A stretch of DNA of 64,000 nt, taken from an uncultured Cytophagales bacterium. GTDB taxonomy: Bacteria; Bacteroidota; Bacteroidia; Cytophagales; Thermonemataceae. The notes under the pieces are model-generated. The model had not been told where the DNA came from, made no database searches, and was given only the letters and a program-made list of their open reading frames with translations. The stretch lies in NCBI GenBank assembly GCA_937911505.1, contig CALEMF010000014.1, positions 175,004 to 239,003 of the forward strand, read 5' to 3'. The translations under genes were made by a program, and so were the position numbers. Below are positions 34,868 through 43,727 of this stretch, one piece after another (position 1 is the stretch's first letter; the number at the start of each line of letters is the position of its first letter).

Positions 34868-35239
34868 ATGACTAGTGAACAAAAAAAAGCCTTGCTATTA
34901 CTCAAATCTGTTATTTTTCATTACCATGGTTTGGATGAAGATGAGAAATCAATGTTAGAGCAAACAGCCAAGGAGCTGGATGCTTATGAGGAGTTAGAGT
35001 GGGCTAATAATTTTGTTTCTGAAGATTACTATACAGCTTTTGAGCGTTCTAGAGCTTATCTCAATGAAGTTGTATCGCCATTAGATAATGAGACCAAACT
35101 TTCCTATCTTAAGACTGTGTGGAACGCTAACATGGCGAAAGGGTATATTAGTGAAATTGAAGCTACAGCCCTCTTAAAGCTTGCTAAAGACTGGCACATA
35201 CAAAAAGAACTGATTCAGTTCGTCAGAAATAGAGACTAG
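34868..35239 (+). CDS. Small TerB-like helical protein
   Basis: A 123-residue acidic all-helical protein (KKALLLLKSVIFHYHGLDEDEKSMLEQTA, then EEDYYTAFERSRAYL-like helices and ATALLKLAKDWHI). The arrangement resembles TerB/tellurite-resistance-like bundles, but the acidic metal pair of TerB was not confirmed. The open frame reaches back to 34688 inside the previous gene; the ATG at 34868 with a promoter box 26 bases upstream is preferred. Soluble, function unknown. Confidence 0.6.
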   Translation: MTSEQKKALLLLKSVIFHYHGLDEDEKSMLEQTAKELDAYEELEWANNFVSEDYYTAFERSRAYLNEVVSPLDNETKLSYLKTVWNANMAKGYISEIEATALLKLAKDWHIQKELIQFVRNRD

Positions 35240-35413
35240 CGTTACTATTTCCCTTAACAGCGCACTATCTTTTGTAGTTGTATATTATACCAACTGTCAT
35301 ACAATCCTGTAGAATCAGTATAGTGAAGGTTTTTTAGCGAAATTCTTTGTATTTTGCTTACGTAAGCAGTTCGAATATCTCTACTAGCAATTTTCAAACA
35401 ACCTAATCCCTCT

Positions 35414-36460
35414 ATGACTGACACGCTATTTTTTGATAATATAACACAACAACTCCCAAGATGGGTAGACAAGAAGGCTTACAGCCAAATAGCTGTATTG
35501 GTAGATGAACACACTGCTGTAGATTGCTATCCAATTATTAGTAAGTTACTTCCTGCCCATAAAGTGATTCATATTACGAGTGGAGAAGAATCAAAGAATT
35601 TACAGACTTGCACCTATATATGGCAAGAGCTCACAGAAAGTCAATTTGATAGAAAGTCGTTACTTATCAACTTAGGAGGAGGGGTTATTGGAGATATGGG
35701 TGGTTTTGTAGCGGCTACCTACAAGCGTGGTATTGATTTTATTCAAGTTCCTACTACTTTACTATCTCAGGTAGATGCCAGCATAGGCGGTAAGCTAGGT
35801 ATCGACTTCCATGGCTTTAAAAATCATATAGGTCTCTTTCGAGATCCACAGGCGGTATTCATTGATAGTCGATTCCTAAATACCCTTCCTACACGTGAAC
35901 TCTGGTCGGGCTTTGCTGAGGTGATTAAACATAGTCTTATTGCCGATGCGACTTTATGGAACGAACTACTTAAAACCAAGCCTGAGCAGCTCAATTGGAA
36001 GCAGATTGTACCAAGGGCCGTCAGTATTAAGCAAAAAGTAGTAAAGGCAGACCCTCAAGAAAAAGGAGTAAGAAAAATTCTAAACTTTGGTCATACAGTA
36101 GGGCACGCATTGGAGAGCTACTACTTGTATACCTCACAAAAGTTGCTGCACGGCGAGGCCATTGTATTAGGAATGCTGACTGAAAGCTTTATTTCTTGGC
36201 GTTTAGGGCTCATCAAAGAGGAAGAGTTAGTAGCTATAGAAGATTACCTGTCCAAGATTTACCCACAACAGATGCGTTTTGAGATAGATGCACAAACGTA
36301 TGCAGACATTACCCAATTGATGTATCAAGATAAGAAAAATGAGCGAGGCACTATCAAAATGGCCTTACTTGATGCTATTGGAAAGGCCATTTTTGACCAA
36401 AGTGTTTCTGCTTCTCTTATTAAGGAGTCGCTCCTGCATCAAGCACAGCTACAGCGTTAA
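35414..36460 (+). CDS. aroB: 3-dehydroquinate synthase
   Basis: A 348-residue NAD-dependent enzyme, second step of the shikimate pathway, converting DAHP to 3-dehydroquinate. NAD-binding LINLGGGVIGDMGGFVAATYKRGI and PTTLLSQVDASIGGKLGID are unmistakable. The zinc ligands are the Glu of FAEVIKHSLI, the His of LNFGHTVGHALE and the His of LLHGEAIVLGM. Monofunctional, of normal length. It is not in an operon with other aro genes; a convergent YtxH gene follows. Confidence 0.96.
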   Translation: MTDTLFFDNITQQLPRWVDKKAYSQIAVLVDEHTAVDCYPIISKLLPAHKVIHITSGEESKNLQTCTYIWQELTESQFDRKSLLINLGGGVIGDMGGFVAATYKRGIDFIQVPTTLLSQVDASIGGKLGIDFHGFKNHIGLFRDPQAVFIDSRFLNTLPTRELWSGFAEVIKHSLIADATLWNELLKTKPEQLNWKQIVPRAVSIKQKVVKADPQEKGVRKILNFGHTVGHALESYYLYTSQKLLHGEAIVLGMLTESFISWRLGLIKEEELVAIEDYLSKIYPQQMRFEIDAQTYADITQLMYQDKKNERGTIKMALLDAIGKAIFDQSVSASLIKESLLHQAQLQR

Positions 36461-36480
36461 GATCCCTATCTCTTTTTAAC

Positions 36481-36684
36481 TTATTTATAGAGATGTCTGG
36501 TCTCTATAGTGCGTGTTGAGAGGGTGCTCCAAGAAGCCTTTAAGTCGTGCTGCACCTCTTTTGCTTTCTCAGTGATTCTTCTACGGACGATTTCTCCCTT
36601 TTCTGGCGCTAGTACAAGACCTGTAAGTGCTCCTACAGTGACCCCTGCCAAAAATGAAAAAAATATTTTTTGACCATTCGACAT
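36481..36684 (-). CDS. YtxH-domain small membrane protein
   Basis: A 67-residue protein: one membrane helix (about 6-28, FFSFLAGVTVGALTGLVLAP) followed by an amphipathic charged helix (EKGEIVRRRITEKAKEVQHD). This matches YtxH-type gas-vesicle-like small proteins, many of which are induced by stress in other bacteria. Alone on the minus strand between aroB and plsC. No clear promoter was located upstream. Confidence 0.8.
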   Translation of the reverse strand: MSNGQKIFFSFLAGVTVGALTGLVLAPEKGEIVRRRITEKAKEVQHDLKASWSTLSTRTIETRHLYK

Positions 36685-36810
36685 ATATTTATATACTTAC
36701 TAACAGTAAAGAATTAATTTGCAGGGCCATTTATAGACCTTCGCTTTAATTAAACAGAGATAATTGTACCAAAATAAGATTTATTATAATTATTTACATT
36801 AAATTCTTTT

Positions 36811-37596
36811 ATGATTTTTTTAAGAAGGGTCTACACGTTCTGGTGTTTATTCTGGTTTTTTTTACCACTTGTTGTGTTTATGCCTTTCTTCATAGGGTTC
36901 CATAGAAAAGATACTTGGCCTAAGGGCATCTACTATCTAAATAAAATTTGGGCACGCGTTTATTTTTTTTGTTGCTTTATTCCTGTAGAGATAGAACGTC
37001 GTTTTGTACCTACGGATGATCGCCCCTATATTTATTGTGCTAACCATAGCTCTTATATAGATATTATTACAATGGGGCTGGTAGTACATCATCAACACGC
37101 TTTCGTAGGAAAAGCCTCACTGGGTAAAGTGCCTGTATTTGGCTATATGTACCGTCGTTTACATATTGCTGTAGAGCGAGAAAAGCCCTCCGAAGCGTAC
37201 AAGGCATTGCTTCGTATGAAGCAAATAGTAGAGCACGGAAAGAGCATTATTATGTTTCCAGAAGGTGGTATTAAAACGAAGAATCCTCCTAGATTGGCAC
37301 ATTTGAAAGATGGGGCTTTCAGAGTAGCCATAGAAACCCAAACGCCCATTATTCCTGTTACCATTCCTTACAATTGGTTTTTACTAAAAGATGATGAGAA
37401 GTTCCTTCCTATCAGGCATAAAACGAAAGCCATTGTGCATACACCTATAGAGACAAAGGGGCTCACCTTAGCAGACATACCTACTCTTAAAGAAAAATAC
37501 ACAGAAATTATCCATAGAGAGTTAGATAACTATCTACCTACCTTTGAGCATACTACTAAGTATAGAAAGCATTTACCACAGTACTCCACTTCGTGA
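36811..37596 (+). CDS. plsC: 1-acyl-sn-glycerol-3-phosphate acyltransferase (PlsC type)
   Basis: A 261-residue inner-membrane acyltransferase. The N-terminus has one or two hydrophobic segments (about 8-30). The family's catalytic NHSSYID (H-x4-D) and substrate motif FPEGGI are present, along with KASLGKVPVFGYMY. It adds the second acyl chain to lysophosphatidic acid in phospholipid synthesis. Its stop overlaps the next gene's GTG start by four bases (GTGA), an unusual partner since that gene encodes an ABC ATPase. Confidence 0.9.
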   Translation: MIFLRRVYTFWCLFWFFLPLVVFMPFFIGFHRKDTWPKGIYYLNKIWARVYFFCCFIPVEIERRFVPTDDRPYIYCANHSSYIDIITMGLVVHHQHAFVGKASLGKVPVFGYMYRRLHIAVEREKPSEAYKALLRMKQIVEHGKSIIMFPEGGIKTKNPPRLAHLKDGAFRVAIETQTPIIPVTIPYNWFLLKDDEKFLPIRHKTKAIVHTPIETKGLTLADIPTLKEKYTEIIHRELDNYLPTFEHTTKYRKHLPQYSTS

Positions 37597-38576
37597 ATGC
37601 TCCTCTTTTACATAGCGAAAACTTATCTATTGGTTATCCATCAAATACCCCTATTGCCCATAGTTTAGCACTTACACTACCTTCCCAGGCTTTAGTAGCA
37701 CTACTAGGGATTAATGGTGCTGGTAAGTCTACCCTGCTACGCACCTTAATAGGACTACAGCACCCATTAGAAGGGCGTGTATTTATACAACAAAGAGAAA
37801 TTAAACAACTGAAGAGTCATGAGCTTGCCCGTCAGGTCAGTTGGGTTAGTACAGCGCGCGTAATGGTAGGTAATATGTTGGTGAGAGACCTAGTAGCCAC
37901 CGGACGTTATCCGTATACTGGTTGGCTAGGACGCCTCTCTACAGAAGATGAGCATACCGTTGAAGAAGCACTACACCTCACGCAAACAGAGGGACTATCC
38001 AAAAAACTCGTTCAAGAACTAAGCGATGGTGAACGTCAACGGGTAATGCTAGCGAGAGCCTTAGCACAAGATACGCCGCTTATCGTGTTAGACGAACCTA
38101 CTGCCCATTTAGATTTACCCAACAGTATAGACCTTATCCGTCTACTCAATCATTTGAGGCGTGATTACCATAAAACGATTTTATTTTCTACCCATGCCCT
38201 CCAACTAATATTACAAACTGTTGATCTTATCTGGTTAATGTACCCAACGGGCGAGATCGTAAGTGGTATGCCAGAAGAACTTATTTTAAATAATCAAATC
38301 GAGCGTGCTTTTGGTAATCGAACCATAGGCATTGACTTCATCAGTGGTCAAGTTACGCTAACCGCGCCCTATAAAATTACCTCTGTAAAGGTGGAAGGCC
38401 CTGATGAAGTGAGCACTTGGACACGTAAAGCCTTGCAAAGACAAGGGTACCCTACTGAAAAGGGTACCGTAGTAGTAAAGTGCTTTCAGCAGGAAGGCAA
38501 GTTTACTTGGCGCTTCAAAGACCATACTTATACCCGCTTACAGGCACTTTTGGAAGCAATTCAATCGCTTCCCTAA
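37593..38576 (+). CDS. ABC transporter ATP-binding protein, iron-chelate/haem importer type
   Basis: A 327-residue ATPase. Walker A GINGAGKST (39-47), signature LSDGERQR, Walker B LIVLDEPTAHLD and the switch His in FSTHALQ are intact. The sequence resembles FecE/HmuV-type subunits (GRYPYTGWLGRL). A C-terminal extension of about 80 residues after the ATPase core is common in Bacteroidota versions. No permease or binding protein is adjacent, so its partners lie elsewhere. Start is GTG at 37593. It converges on doxX with a four-base overlap. Confidence 0.88.
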   Translation: MNAPLLHSENLSIGYPSNTPIAHSLALTLPSQALVALLGINGAGKSTLLRTLIGLQHPLEGRVFIQQREIKQLKSHELARQVSWVSTARVMVGNMLVRDLVATGRYPYTGWLGRLSTEDEHTVEEALHLTQTEGLSKKLVQELSDGERQRVMLARALAQDTPLIVLDEPTAHLDLPNSIDLIRLLNHLRRDYHKTILFSTHALQLILQTVDLIWLMYPTGEIVSGMPEELILNNQIERAFGNRTIGIDFISGQVTLTAPYKITSVKVEGPDEVSTWTRKALQRQGYPTEKGTVVVKCFQQEGKFTWRFKDHTYTRLQALLEAIQSLP

Positions 38577-38977
38577 AAAACATTTACTTTCCTTTGGAGG
38601 AAATGAAAGGGTACTTGATTGCGCTGTAGGTATAAAAGTAGGCTACTACTTACCAAAGTAATAATGGCCAATCCAAATAATAATCCATTACTACCTGCTG
38701 TTCCTAATATAGTAAGATGGAAGAATATAGCACCTAACATAAGCCCAATGGCTAGTGAAGCCCCCAGCCAGTTTTTAGAGGGAATAAATAAAAGCATAGA
38801 GGCGGTGAGTTCTAAGATGCCTACTCCTACACGCCCCCAAGGCTCCATATGTAGGGTAGTGAATAGTTCAACAGACTGTGGGTGAGCAGAAAATTTGTAA
38901 TATAAAGTCTGTAACATAATAGCGGCGGCTGTAAGCCTCAATGCCCAGAGTACTATACGCTTCACGTTATTTTTCAT
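38573..38977 (-). CDS. DoxX-family membrane protein
   Basis: A 134-residue protein with four predicted membrane helices (LRLTAAAIMLQTLYYKF, then GVGILELTASMLLFIP, SLAIGLMLGAIFFHLTIL and LFGLAIITLVSSSLLLYL). This is the DoxX/DoxD-like layout; members link to quinone or redox chemistry in some organisms but most are of unknown function. It overlaps the end of the ABC ATPase gene by four bases in convergent orientation and lies 33 bases downstream of the YHS-domain gene, likely in one transcript. Confidence 0.82.
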   Translation of the reverse strand: MKNNVKRIVLWALRLTAAAIMLQTLYYKFSAHPQSVELFTTLHMEPWGRVGVGILELTASMLLFIPSKNWLGASLAIGLMLGAIFFHLTILGTAGSNGLLFGLAIITLVSSSLLLYLQRNQVPFHFLQRKVNVF

Positions 38978-39010
38978 AGTCTTATCTAATTGTGTGTATA
39001 TTAATCTGAA

Positions 39011-39502
39011 TTATTTCTGGTATAGTTTATCCCAATTTTTATCCCCTTTTTCTTTATTTACTTTAGGAGCTTTTTGCCAATCAGGAAGGGTATTATTAAA
39101 GAATCTATTGTAAAATAAATATAGCTTACCTTCTTGAATAAGGAATGTCTCAGGGTCTATTTCCATTTTTTGGCTTTTTTCTGCAATGGCATAAGCACAC
39201 CAGCCTCCATATTGCGGCTCGTACTTAGCTGGTGACTTCTTGAACAAAGTCTTATTTTTATCATTAGCAAACAGATAGAGGACACCTTCGTAATAGACTG
39301 CGTGGGCTTTATTGCCTTTTATGGCTTTATTTTCTGTAAAGTAAGCTACAGGATCATACCCTTCAATGGCTACTTTCTTTTTTGTCAGGTTAAAATTATC
39401 AATTCTTTTCTGTGCTTCTTTACTTTGTGCTAGCGATACATCAGTGATGAGTGTCAATACGGCTAACAAGATGGCTGAAAAAGTACTTTTTCTTAGATTC
39501 AT
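39011..39502 (-). CDS. Exported YHS-domain protein
   Basis: A 163-residue protein with signal peptide (about 1-26, ending SLAQ) and a YHS domain: GYDPVAYFTENKAIKG, AVYYEGVLYLFANDKNK and KYEPQYGGWCAYA, with one Cys. YHS domains often bind copper or other metals, usually beside heavy-metal transport. The frame starts ten residues earlier, but Met at 39502 begins the signal peptide and follows a -7 box by 27 bases. Likely periplasmic and co-transcribed with doxX, suggesting a shared redox or metal role, which is inference. Confidence 0.82.
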   Translation of the reverse strand: MNLRKSTFSAILLAVLTLITDVSLAQSKEAQKRIDNFNLTKKKVAIEGYDPVAYFTENKAIKGNKAHAVYYEGVLYLFANDKNKTLFKKSPAKYEPQYGGWCAYAIAEKSQKMEIDPETFLIQEGKLYLFYNRFFNNTLPDWQKAPKVNKEKGDKNWDKLYQK

Positions 39503-39529
39503 ATGTAATTGAGTATTTAGTGTATAATA

Positions 39530-39537
39530 CAAACTTA
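39530..39537 (-). promoter_or_regulatory. -7 promoter box for the YHS-doxX genes
   Basis: Minus-strand TAAGTTTG, a perfect TAnnTTTG, 27 bases before the chosen ATG. The -33 region is not convincing. Confidence 0.4.
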
Positions 39538-39736
39538 ATGCGCTATTGATATTTAAAGTGTCGTTTGCTTGACAAGTCTGTAAGAAAAATAAAAGAAATA
39601 GAAGAAAGTATAGTTGGTTGTATTATAAATAAATGAAATACCTTGCTAAAATTCGATCGTACCGAATAATGTCACGATTATACAGATGTGAGGCAAATTA
39701 TTTGTATATTAGGACTATCTTAAATTTCTAGTAGGT

Positions 39737-39802
39737 ATGGTACTCATCATCATATTTTTGGTATTGGGGTTTCTCTTAGGTCTTTTTCAAGCAACTTCTT
39801 GA
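39737..39802 (+). CDS. Possible 21-residue membrane micropeptide
   Basis: An ATG opens a 22-codon frame for a short, almost wholly hydrophobic peptide (MVLIIIFLVLGFLLGLF plus a few residues), long enough for one membrane span. GTAGGT lies just before the start codon. Nothing else supports expression, and hydrophobic frames this short arise by chance in AT-rich DNA. Confidence 0.2.
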   Translation: MVLIIIFLVLGFLLGLFQATS

Positions 39803-39880
39803 GTTTTACTCTTTGAAGGAGTCTAACCTTTTCTATTTCCTAGAACATCAAAAGTATCAGTGACTTCGTTGTTAAAATAC

Positions 39881-39910
39881 AAAAAAGCACTCCATAAACT
39901 TATGAAGTGC
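39881..39910 (-). terminator. Terminator after the DUF427 gene
   Basis: On the minus strand a hairpin GCACTTCATAA / TTATGGAGTGC (one mismatch) is followed by six T residues, 37 bases past the DUF427 stop. Confidence 0.7.
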
Positions 39911-39946
39911 CGTGTAGCTTTTATAAATATTATTTAAAAAGTGCTT

Positions 39947-40228
39947 TTAGGGTTTTACCTCTACCCCTTTCCAGAAGGCTACATAGTTTTCTATATTTTT
40001 GGCTAGATCACTGGCCTGCGGATAGTACCAAGCGGCGTCCTTATTGGTTTCTTCCGCTACCACTACATTGTAATAAGAGGCGGTTCCTTTCCAAGGACAT
40101 ACGCTTTCTGTTTTAGAAGGCTCAAAGTATTCTTCTTTAATAGATGCTTTTGGGAAGTAGTGATTTCCCTCTACTACTATTGTTTGATCGCTTTCTGCAA
40201 TTATTGTATCTTTCCAGATGGCTTTCAT
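39947..40228 (-). CDS. DUF427 domain protein
   Basis: A 93-residue protein matching DUF427 along its full length: MKAIWKDTIIAESD, VEGNHYFPKASI, VCPWKGTASYYNV and AAWYYPQAS. The fold is a small beta-barrel. Function is not established, although the conserved CPWKG and aromatic residues suggest a ligand site. A stand-alone gene with its own terminator. Confidence 0.88.
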   Translation of the reverse strand: MKAIWKDTIIAESDQTIVVEGNHYFPKASIKEEYFEPSKTESVCPWKGTASYYNVVVAEETNKDAAWYYPQASDLAKNIENYVAFWKGVEVKP

Positions 40229-40415
40229 GATTTTCTTAGATTTATAAGTGACATAGCTTCCTAACTGGCTTATCCCTCGAATTGTTCTTACAAGTCTGTA
40301 GGTTAGTATATGTATGAAATCCTCTTAAATAGAAGGGATTTTGTTTTGAACAAAAGAAAAGATTACGGAATATGTGATTTCTTTGTAATTGTTAAAACTA
40401 AATGTTGGTGTACCT

Positions 40416-41228
40416 ATGAGACAACAAGCGCTACGTAAGTATATTGGCAGGATTATCTTTGAGACCGATACCAAGGAAGGAAAAATATTCGATGTTGTAC
40501 TGCTTGTCGCTATTATAGCGAGTTTTGTCGTAACGATTATCGCTACTGTAAAAGAAATAAAGGTAGAGTATGCCACTGCTATCAAAACGGCTGAGTGGTT
40601 TTTTACTATCTTATTTACCATTGAGTACTTTACAAGGATAGCAACGGCTACCAAGCCCCTTCGGTACATATTCAGCTTCTATGGATTAGTAGACTTGCTT
40701 TCTATTATCCCTACTTATCTGGGTATTTTTATTTCAGGTACACAAACACTAACGGCCATTCGTACCCTTCGGCTTATTCGTGTTTTTAAAGTATTTAACC
40801 TTTACCAATATACTAACAGCGGTAAAATTCTAATACAAGCTTTACAAGCCAGTAAAGCTAAAATTGTTGTGTTTTTAGTTTCAGTATTAACCATTGTAAC
40901 AGTCATTGGCTCGTTAATGTATTTTATTGAGGGAGCTGAACATGGCTTTACGAGTATTCCGCGTTCCATCTACTGGACCATCGTGACGATTACCACGGTT
41001 GGCTACGGCGATATAGCCCCAGAAACAACCTTAGGACAAACTATTGCCTCTATCCTAATGATCTTAGGGTATGCTATTTTAGCAGTTCCTACGGGCGTGG
41101 TTTCGGCAGAGCTTACCAAGCTAAACAAAACTATTTCGCAAAACGAGGATAAAAAGCCGCTATCTTCTACCTGTAATCAGTGTAGCCAAAAAGTAACCCC
41201 TAAAAATGTCGAATCTTACTGGAAATGA
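40416..41228 (+). CDS. Voltage-gated potassium channel (Kv type)
   Basis: A 270-residue six-helix channel. S1-S3 are visible as hydrophobic segments, S4 carries spaced arginines (AIRTLRLIRVFKVF), and the pore has the K+ filter TTVGYGD (193-199) before S6. It probably sets membrane potential or K+ balance. The C-terminus ends in CNQCSQKVTPKNVESYWK, half of the zinc-ribbon often found here: only one CxxC remains. The frame extends to a TTG at 40389, but the ATG at 40416 fits better. mscS-like follows after 42 bases. Confidence 0.88.
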   Translation: MRQQALRKYIGRIIFETDTKEGKIFDVVLLVAIIASFVVTIIATVKEIKVEYATAIKTAEWFFTILFTIEYFTRIATATKPLRYIFSFYGLVDLLSIIPTYLGIFISGTQTLTAIRTLRLIRVFKVFNLYQYTNSGKILIQALQASKAKIVVFLVSVLTIVTVIGSLMYFIEGAEHGFTSIPRSIYWTIVTITTVGYGDIAPETTLGQTIASILMILGYAILAVPTGVVSAELTKLNKTISQNEDKKPLSSTCNQCSQKVTPKNVESYWK

Positions 41229-41270
41229 ATAATCAACTTCATATACACATCGCATTTTAATCACCTTTTT

Positions 41271-43049
41271 ATGAAATATCTTCTATTCTTTTTACTCTCA
41301 CTCAGTCTATCAACCATTACTTTTGCCCAAACTGATACGCTTCAGGAGCAAACAACCCAATTGGATTCTTTGCAGCTAATACAACAAGACTCTATTCAGC
41401 GTGTTAATCAAGCTATTGCCGACTCCATCCGAAAGCAAGTGATTATTTTACAAGCCAAAGCAGACTCTATACAACGGGCCAATCGTACGGTAGCAGATTC
41501 TTTATTTACGAACAGAGTACCCGTTTTACTTGGCAAAGATACGCTCTTTTACGTGTATGGTCGTTATGGTGAACTCGACAAGCCAGCCAGAGCAAAAGCC
41601 GTTACCCAGCGGCTTGCTTCTTTGGTAGATCGTTATCTATTTAATACTGATTCTTTAAAGGTTGTATCTGACTCTGTATCGACAAGTATTTACTACGCCA
41701 GAGAGTTTGTAGTAAGTGTTACTGCTGAAGATAGTACTGCGCTTAAGCAATCTAAAAAAACAATTGCTACACAGTACTTAAAAACGATTCAGCAGGCTAT
41801 AAAAGCACAGCGAGACCAAAAAACTTTAAAGCAGCGCTTGATTGAAGTAGGCCTTACAATTTTAGCCTTATTAGCTGTTTATTTGCTATATCGTTTGACG
41901 AACCTTTTCTATAGATTTGTACTGAAAAAAATATACGAAAATAGAAAGAACCTCTTCAAAGGTTTTACTTACAACAACTACGAGGCTCTCACCCCACAAC
42001 GTCAATTAGAAATTGCGCAATATGGTCTCAGAGTACTTCGTTTGGTCACACACCTGCTAATGCTCTATTTTGCGCTACCGATCATTTTCAGCATTTTTCC
42101 AGCGACACAAGGATTGGCAGATACTTTATTTTCTTACGTATTGGACCCCATTAAGAAAATACTTAGGAGCATCCTCAACTATATCCCTAACCTCATTACC
42201 ATTGTTATTATTTACATTGCTACGCGTTATCTGGTAAAACTCCTTAAGTTCATTGCTCAAGAAATAGAGAATGAGAAGCTACAACTAGAAGGGTTTTATA
42301 CAGATTGGGCCAAGCCCACTTATAATATTATTCGGGTATTGGTGTATGCTTTTATGTTTGTGGTCATTTTTCCTTATTTGCCTGGCTCTGACTCTAAGAT
42401 TTTTCAAGGGGTCACTGTCTTTATCGGGGTACTTTTCTCCTTAGGTTCTTCTGCAGCCGTATCCAATGCAGTAGCAGGGATTGTCATTACCTACATGCGC
42501 CCTTTCAAAATTGGGCAACGGGTAAAGATTGGTGATATTATAGGAGATGTGGTAGAGAAAAACCTACTTGTGACGCGTATTCGTACGATTAAAAACGAAG
42601 AAATTACCATTCCTAACAGTAGTATCTTATCGGGGCATACGGTCAATTACACCTCCTCCGCTAAGTATATTATCCACTCTACCATTACGATTGGTTATGA
42701 TGTACCTTGGAAACAAGTGCACGCCTTACTTATCCAAGCAGCCGAAAAAACAGAGGGAATTATGGATGATCCCGCCCCTTTTGTATTACAAACCAGCCTA
42801 GACGACTTTTATGTCAGCTATCAAATCAACGCTTATACGAGCTACGCCAAGAGCATCCCTGAGACTACCTCTGAGTTACATCAGTATATTCAAGATGGCT
42901 TTAATGAGTCAGGGGTGGAAATACTCTCTCCACACTACAGAGCGGTTCGTGATGGTGGGCAAGTAACGATCCCTACAGATTACTTACCAGCAGACTATGT
43001 ACAACCCAGCATAAAGGTCTCTGTTGAATCGAATAAAAAGGAAGAGTAG
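41271..43049 (+). CDS. MscS-family mechanosensitive channel
   Basis: A 592-residue protein: signal peptide (1-19), a periplasmic coiled-coil-prone stretch rich in Gln, Ser and Asp (20-80), further periplasmic sequence, four to five membrane helices (about 195-420), then the conserved pore helix and beta domain (GSSAAVSNAVAGIVITYMRP, FKIGQRVKIGDIIGDV, IPNSSILSGHTVNYTS). Such channels release solutes on hypo-osmotic shock. It is much larger than E. coli MscS (286) and closer to the MscM type. It follows the K+ channel gene by 42 bases and both may serve osmotic control. Confidence 0.88.
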   Translation: MKYLLFFLLSLSLSTITFAQTDTLQEQTTQLDSLQLIQQDSIQRVNQAIADSIRKQVIILQAKADSIQRANRTVADSLFTNRVPVLLGKDTLFYVYGRYGELDKPARAKAVTQRLASLVDRYLFNTDSLKVVSDSVSTSIYYAREFVVSVTAEDSTALKQSKKTIATQYLKTIQQAIKAQRDQKTLKQRLIEVGLTILALLAVYLLYRLTNLFYRFVLKKIYENRKNLFKGFTYNNYEALTPQRQLEIAQYGLRVLRLVTHLLMLYFALPIIFSIFPATQGLADTLFSYVLDPIKKILRSILNYIPNLITIVIIYIATRYLVKLLKFIAQEIENEKLQLEGFYTDWAKPTYNIIRVLVYAFMFVVIFPYLPGSDSKIFQGVTVFIGVLFSLGSSAAVSNAVAGIVITYMRPFKIGQRVKIGDIIGDVVEKNLLVTRIRTIKNEEITIPNSSILSGHTVNYTSSAKYIIHSTITIGYDVPWKQVHALLIQAAEKTEGIMDDPAPFVLQTSLDDFYVSYQINAYTSYAKSIPETTSELHQYIQDGFNESGVEILSPHYRAVRDGGQVTIPTDYLPADYVQPSIKVSVESNKKEE

Positions 43050-43459
43050 CTCGTGAGTTCACTTTACGGGATAATCACTCAAAAGCTTGTCTTAGCTATC
43101 AACCTCAAATTTCGACTGTTGAAAACCAAAAGCTGGTAGCTTTATGCTATATAGTGTTATAGGCAATGAACTATGTTATACGTATAGGAAAGACAAATAA
43201 AGTATACGACAATACTTTTAAATTCAAATTACTTCTTTTTGCTTCATTAAGAATACATCAAATATTGCTCTTAGAAGAGGGGAAAAAGGTTTCTTCCAGA
43301 TGAGCCGCTTACCTATCAAAGCTAGTTTATCCAAAAAGTGGCTATGTTATTTTAATTACTCAGGAAGAAGTGTTATACTAAATTTTTGGTGTATTTGTAG
43401 TGCTTGAATAAGTACACTTGAGGGCTACCCTATAGTTATCAACTTACAAAAAAGAAATA
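43050..43459. other. Intergenic region of 410 bases
   Basis: No gene, hairpin terminator, repeat or clear promoter was recognised here. It separates the MscS gene from the small membrane protein at 43460. Confidence 0.5.
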
Positions 43460-43675
43460 ATGGAACTTCTCAACCTTTATATCGTACTTACTATCTGGCA
43501 GTCGGTCATTTTTATATCATTGATTTTGACCTTGTGTAGTTTAATTATATTAGCACGAACACACACCCAACACAGTGGTGCTATACTGCTTTTCTGGCTT
43601 ATTTTGATTCTTTTTGTACCGTTGGTAGGCGCTCTGTTATTTTTATTCAATAGAAAAAGAGGTTCTTCCACATAA
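43460..43675 (+). CDS. Small PLDc_N-type membrane protein (copy 1)
   Basis: A 71-residue protein with two membrane helices (about 8-30 and 43-64). The pattern LFWLILILFVPLVGALLFLF followed by basic residues is that of the phospholipase-D-nuclease N-terminal (PLDc_N) module, here without any phospholipase domain. Free-standing PLDc_N proteins occur widely and some act in immunity or envelope stress; no function is known here. A similar protein lies at 53173-53349, on the other side of the susCD locus. Confidence 0.7.
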   Translation: MELLNLYIVLTIWQSVIFISLILTLCSLIILARTHTQHSGAILLFWLILILFVPLVGALLFLFNRKRGSST

Positions 43676-43727
43676 TCATTCAATTTTTCATGTCAGTGTA
43701 ATCATCATAAAGAGAAAGAGTAACTTA

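Larger units (their letters stand above)
39538..39946. other. Intergenic region between YHS and DUF427 genes
   Basis: About 410 bases without a standard gene. It holds a possible 21-codon reading frame (39737-39802, plus) and a terminator for the DUF427 gene (39881-39910, minus). Nothing else is recognised. Confidence 0.6.
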
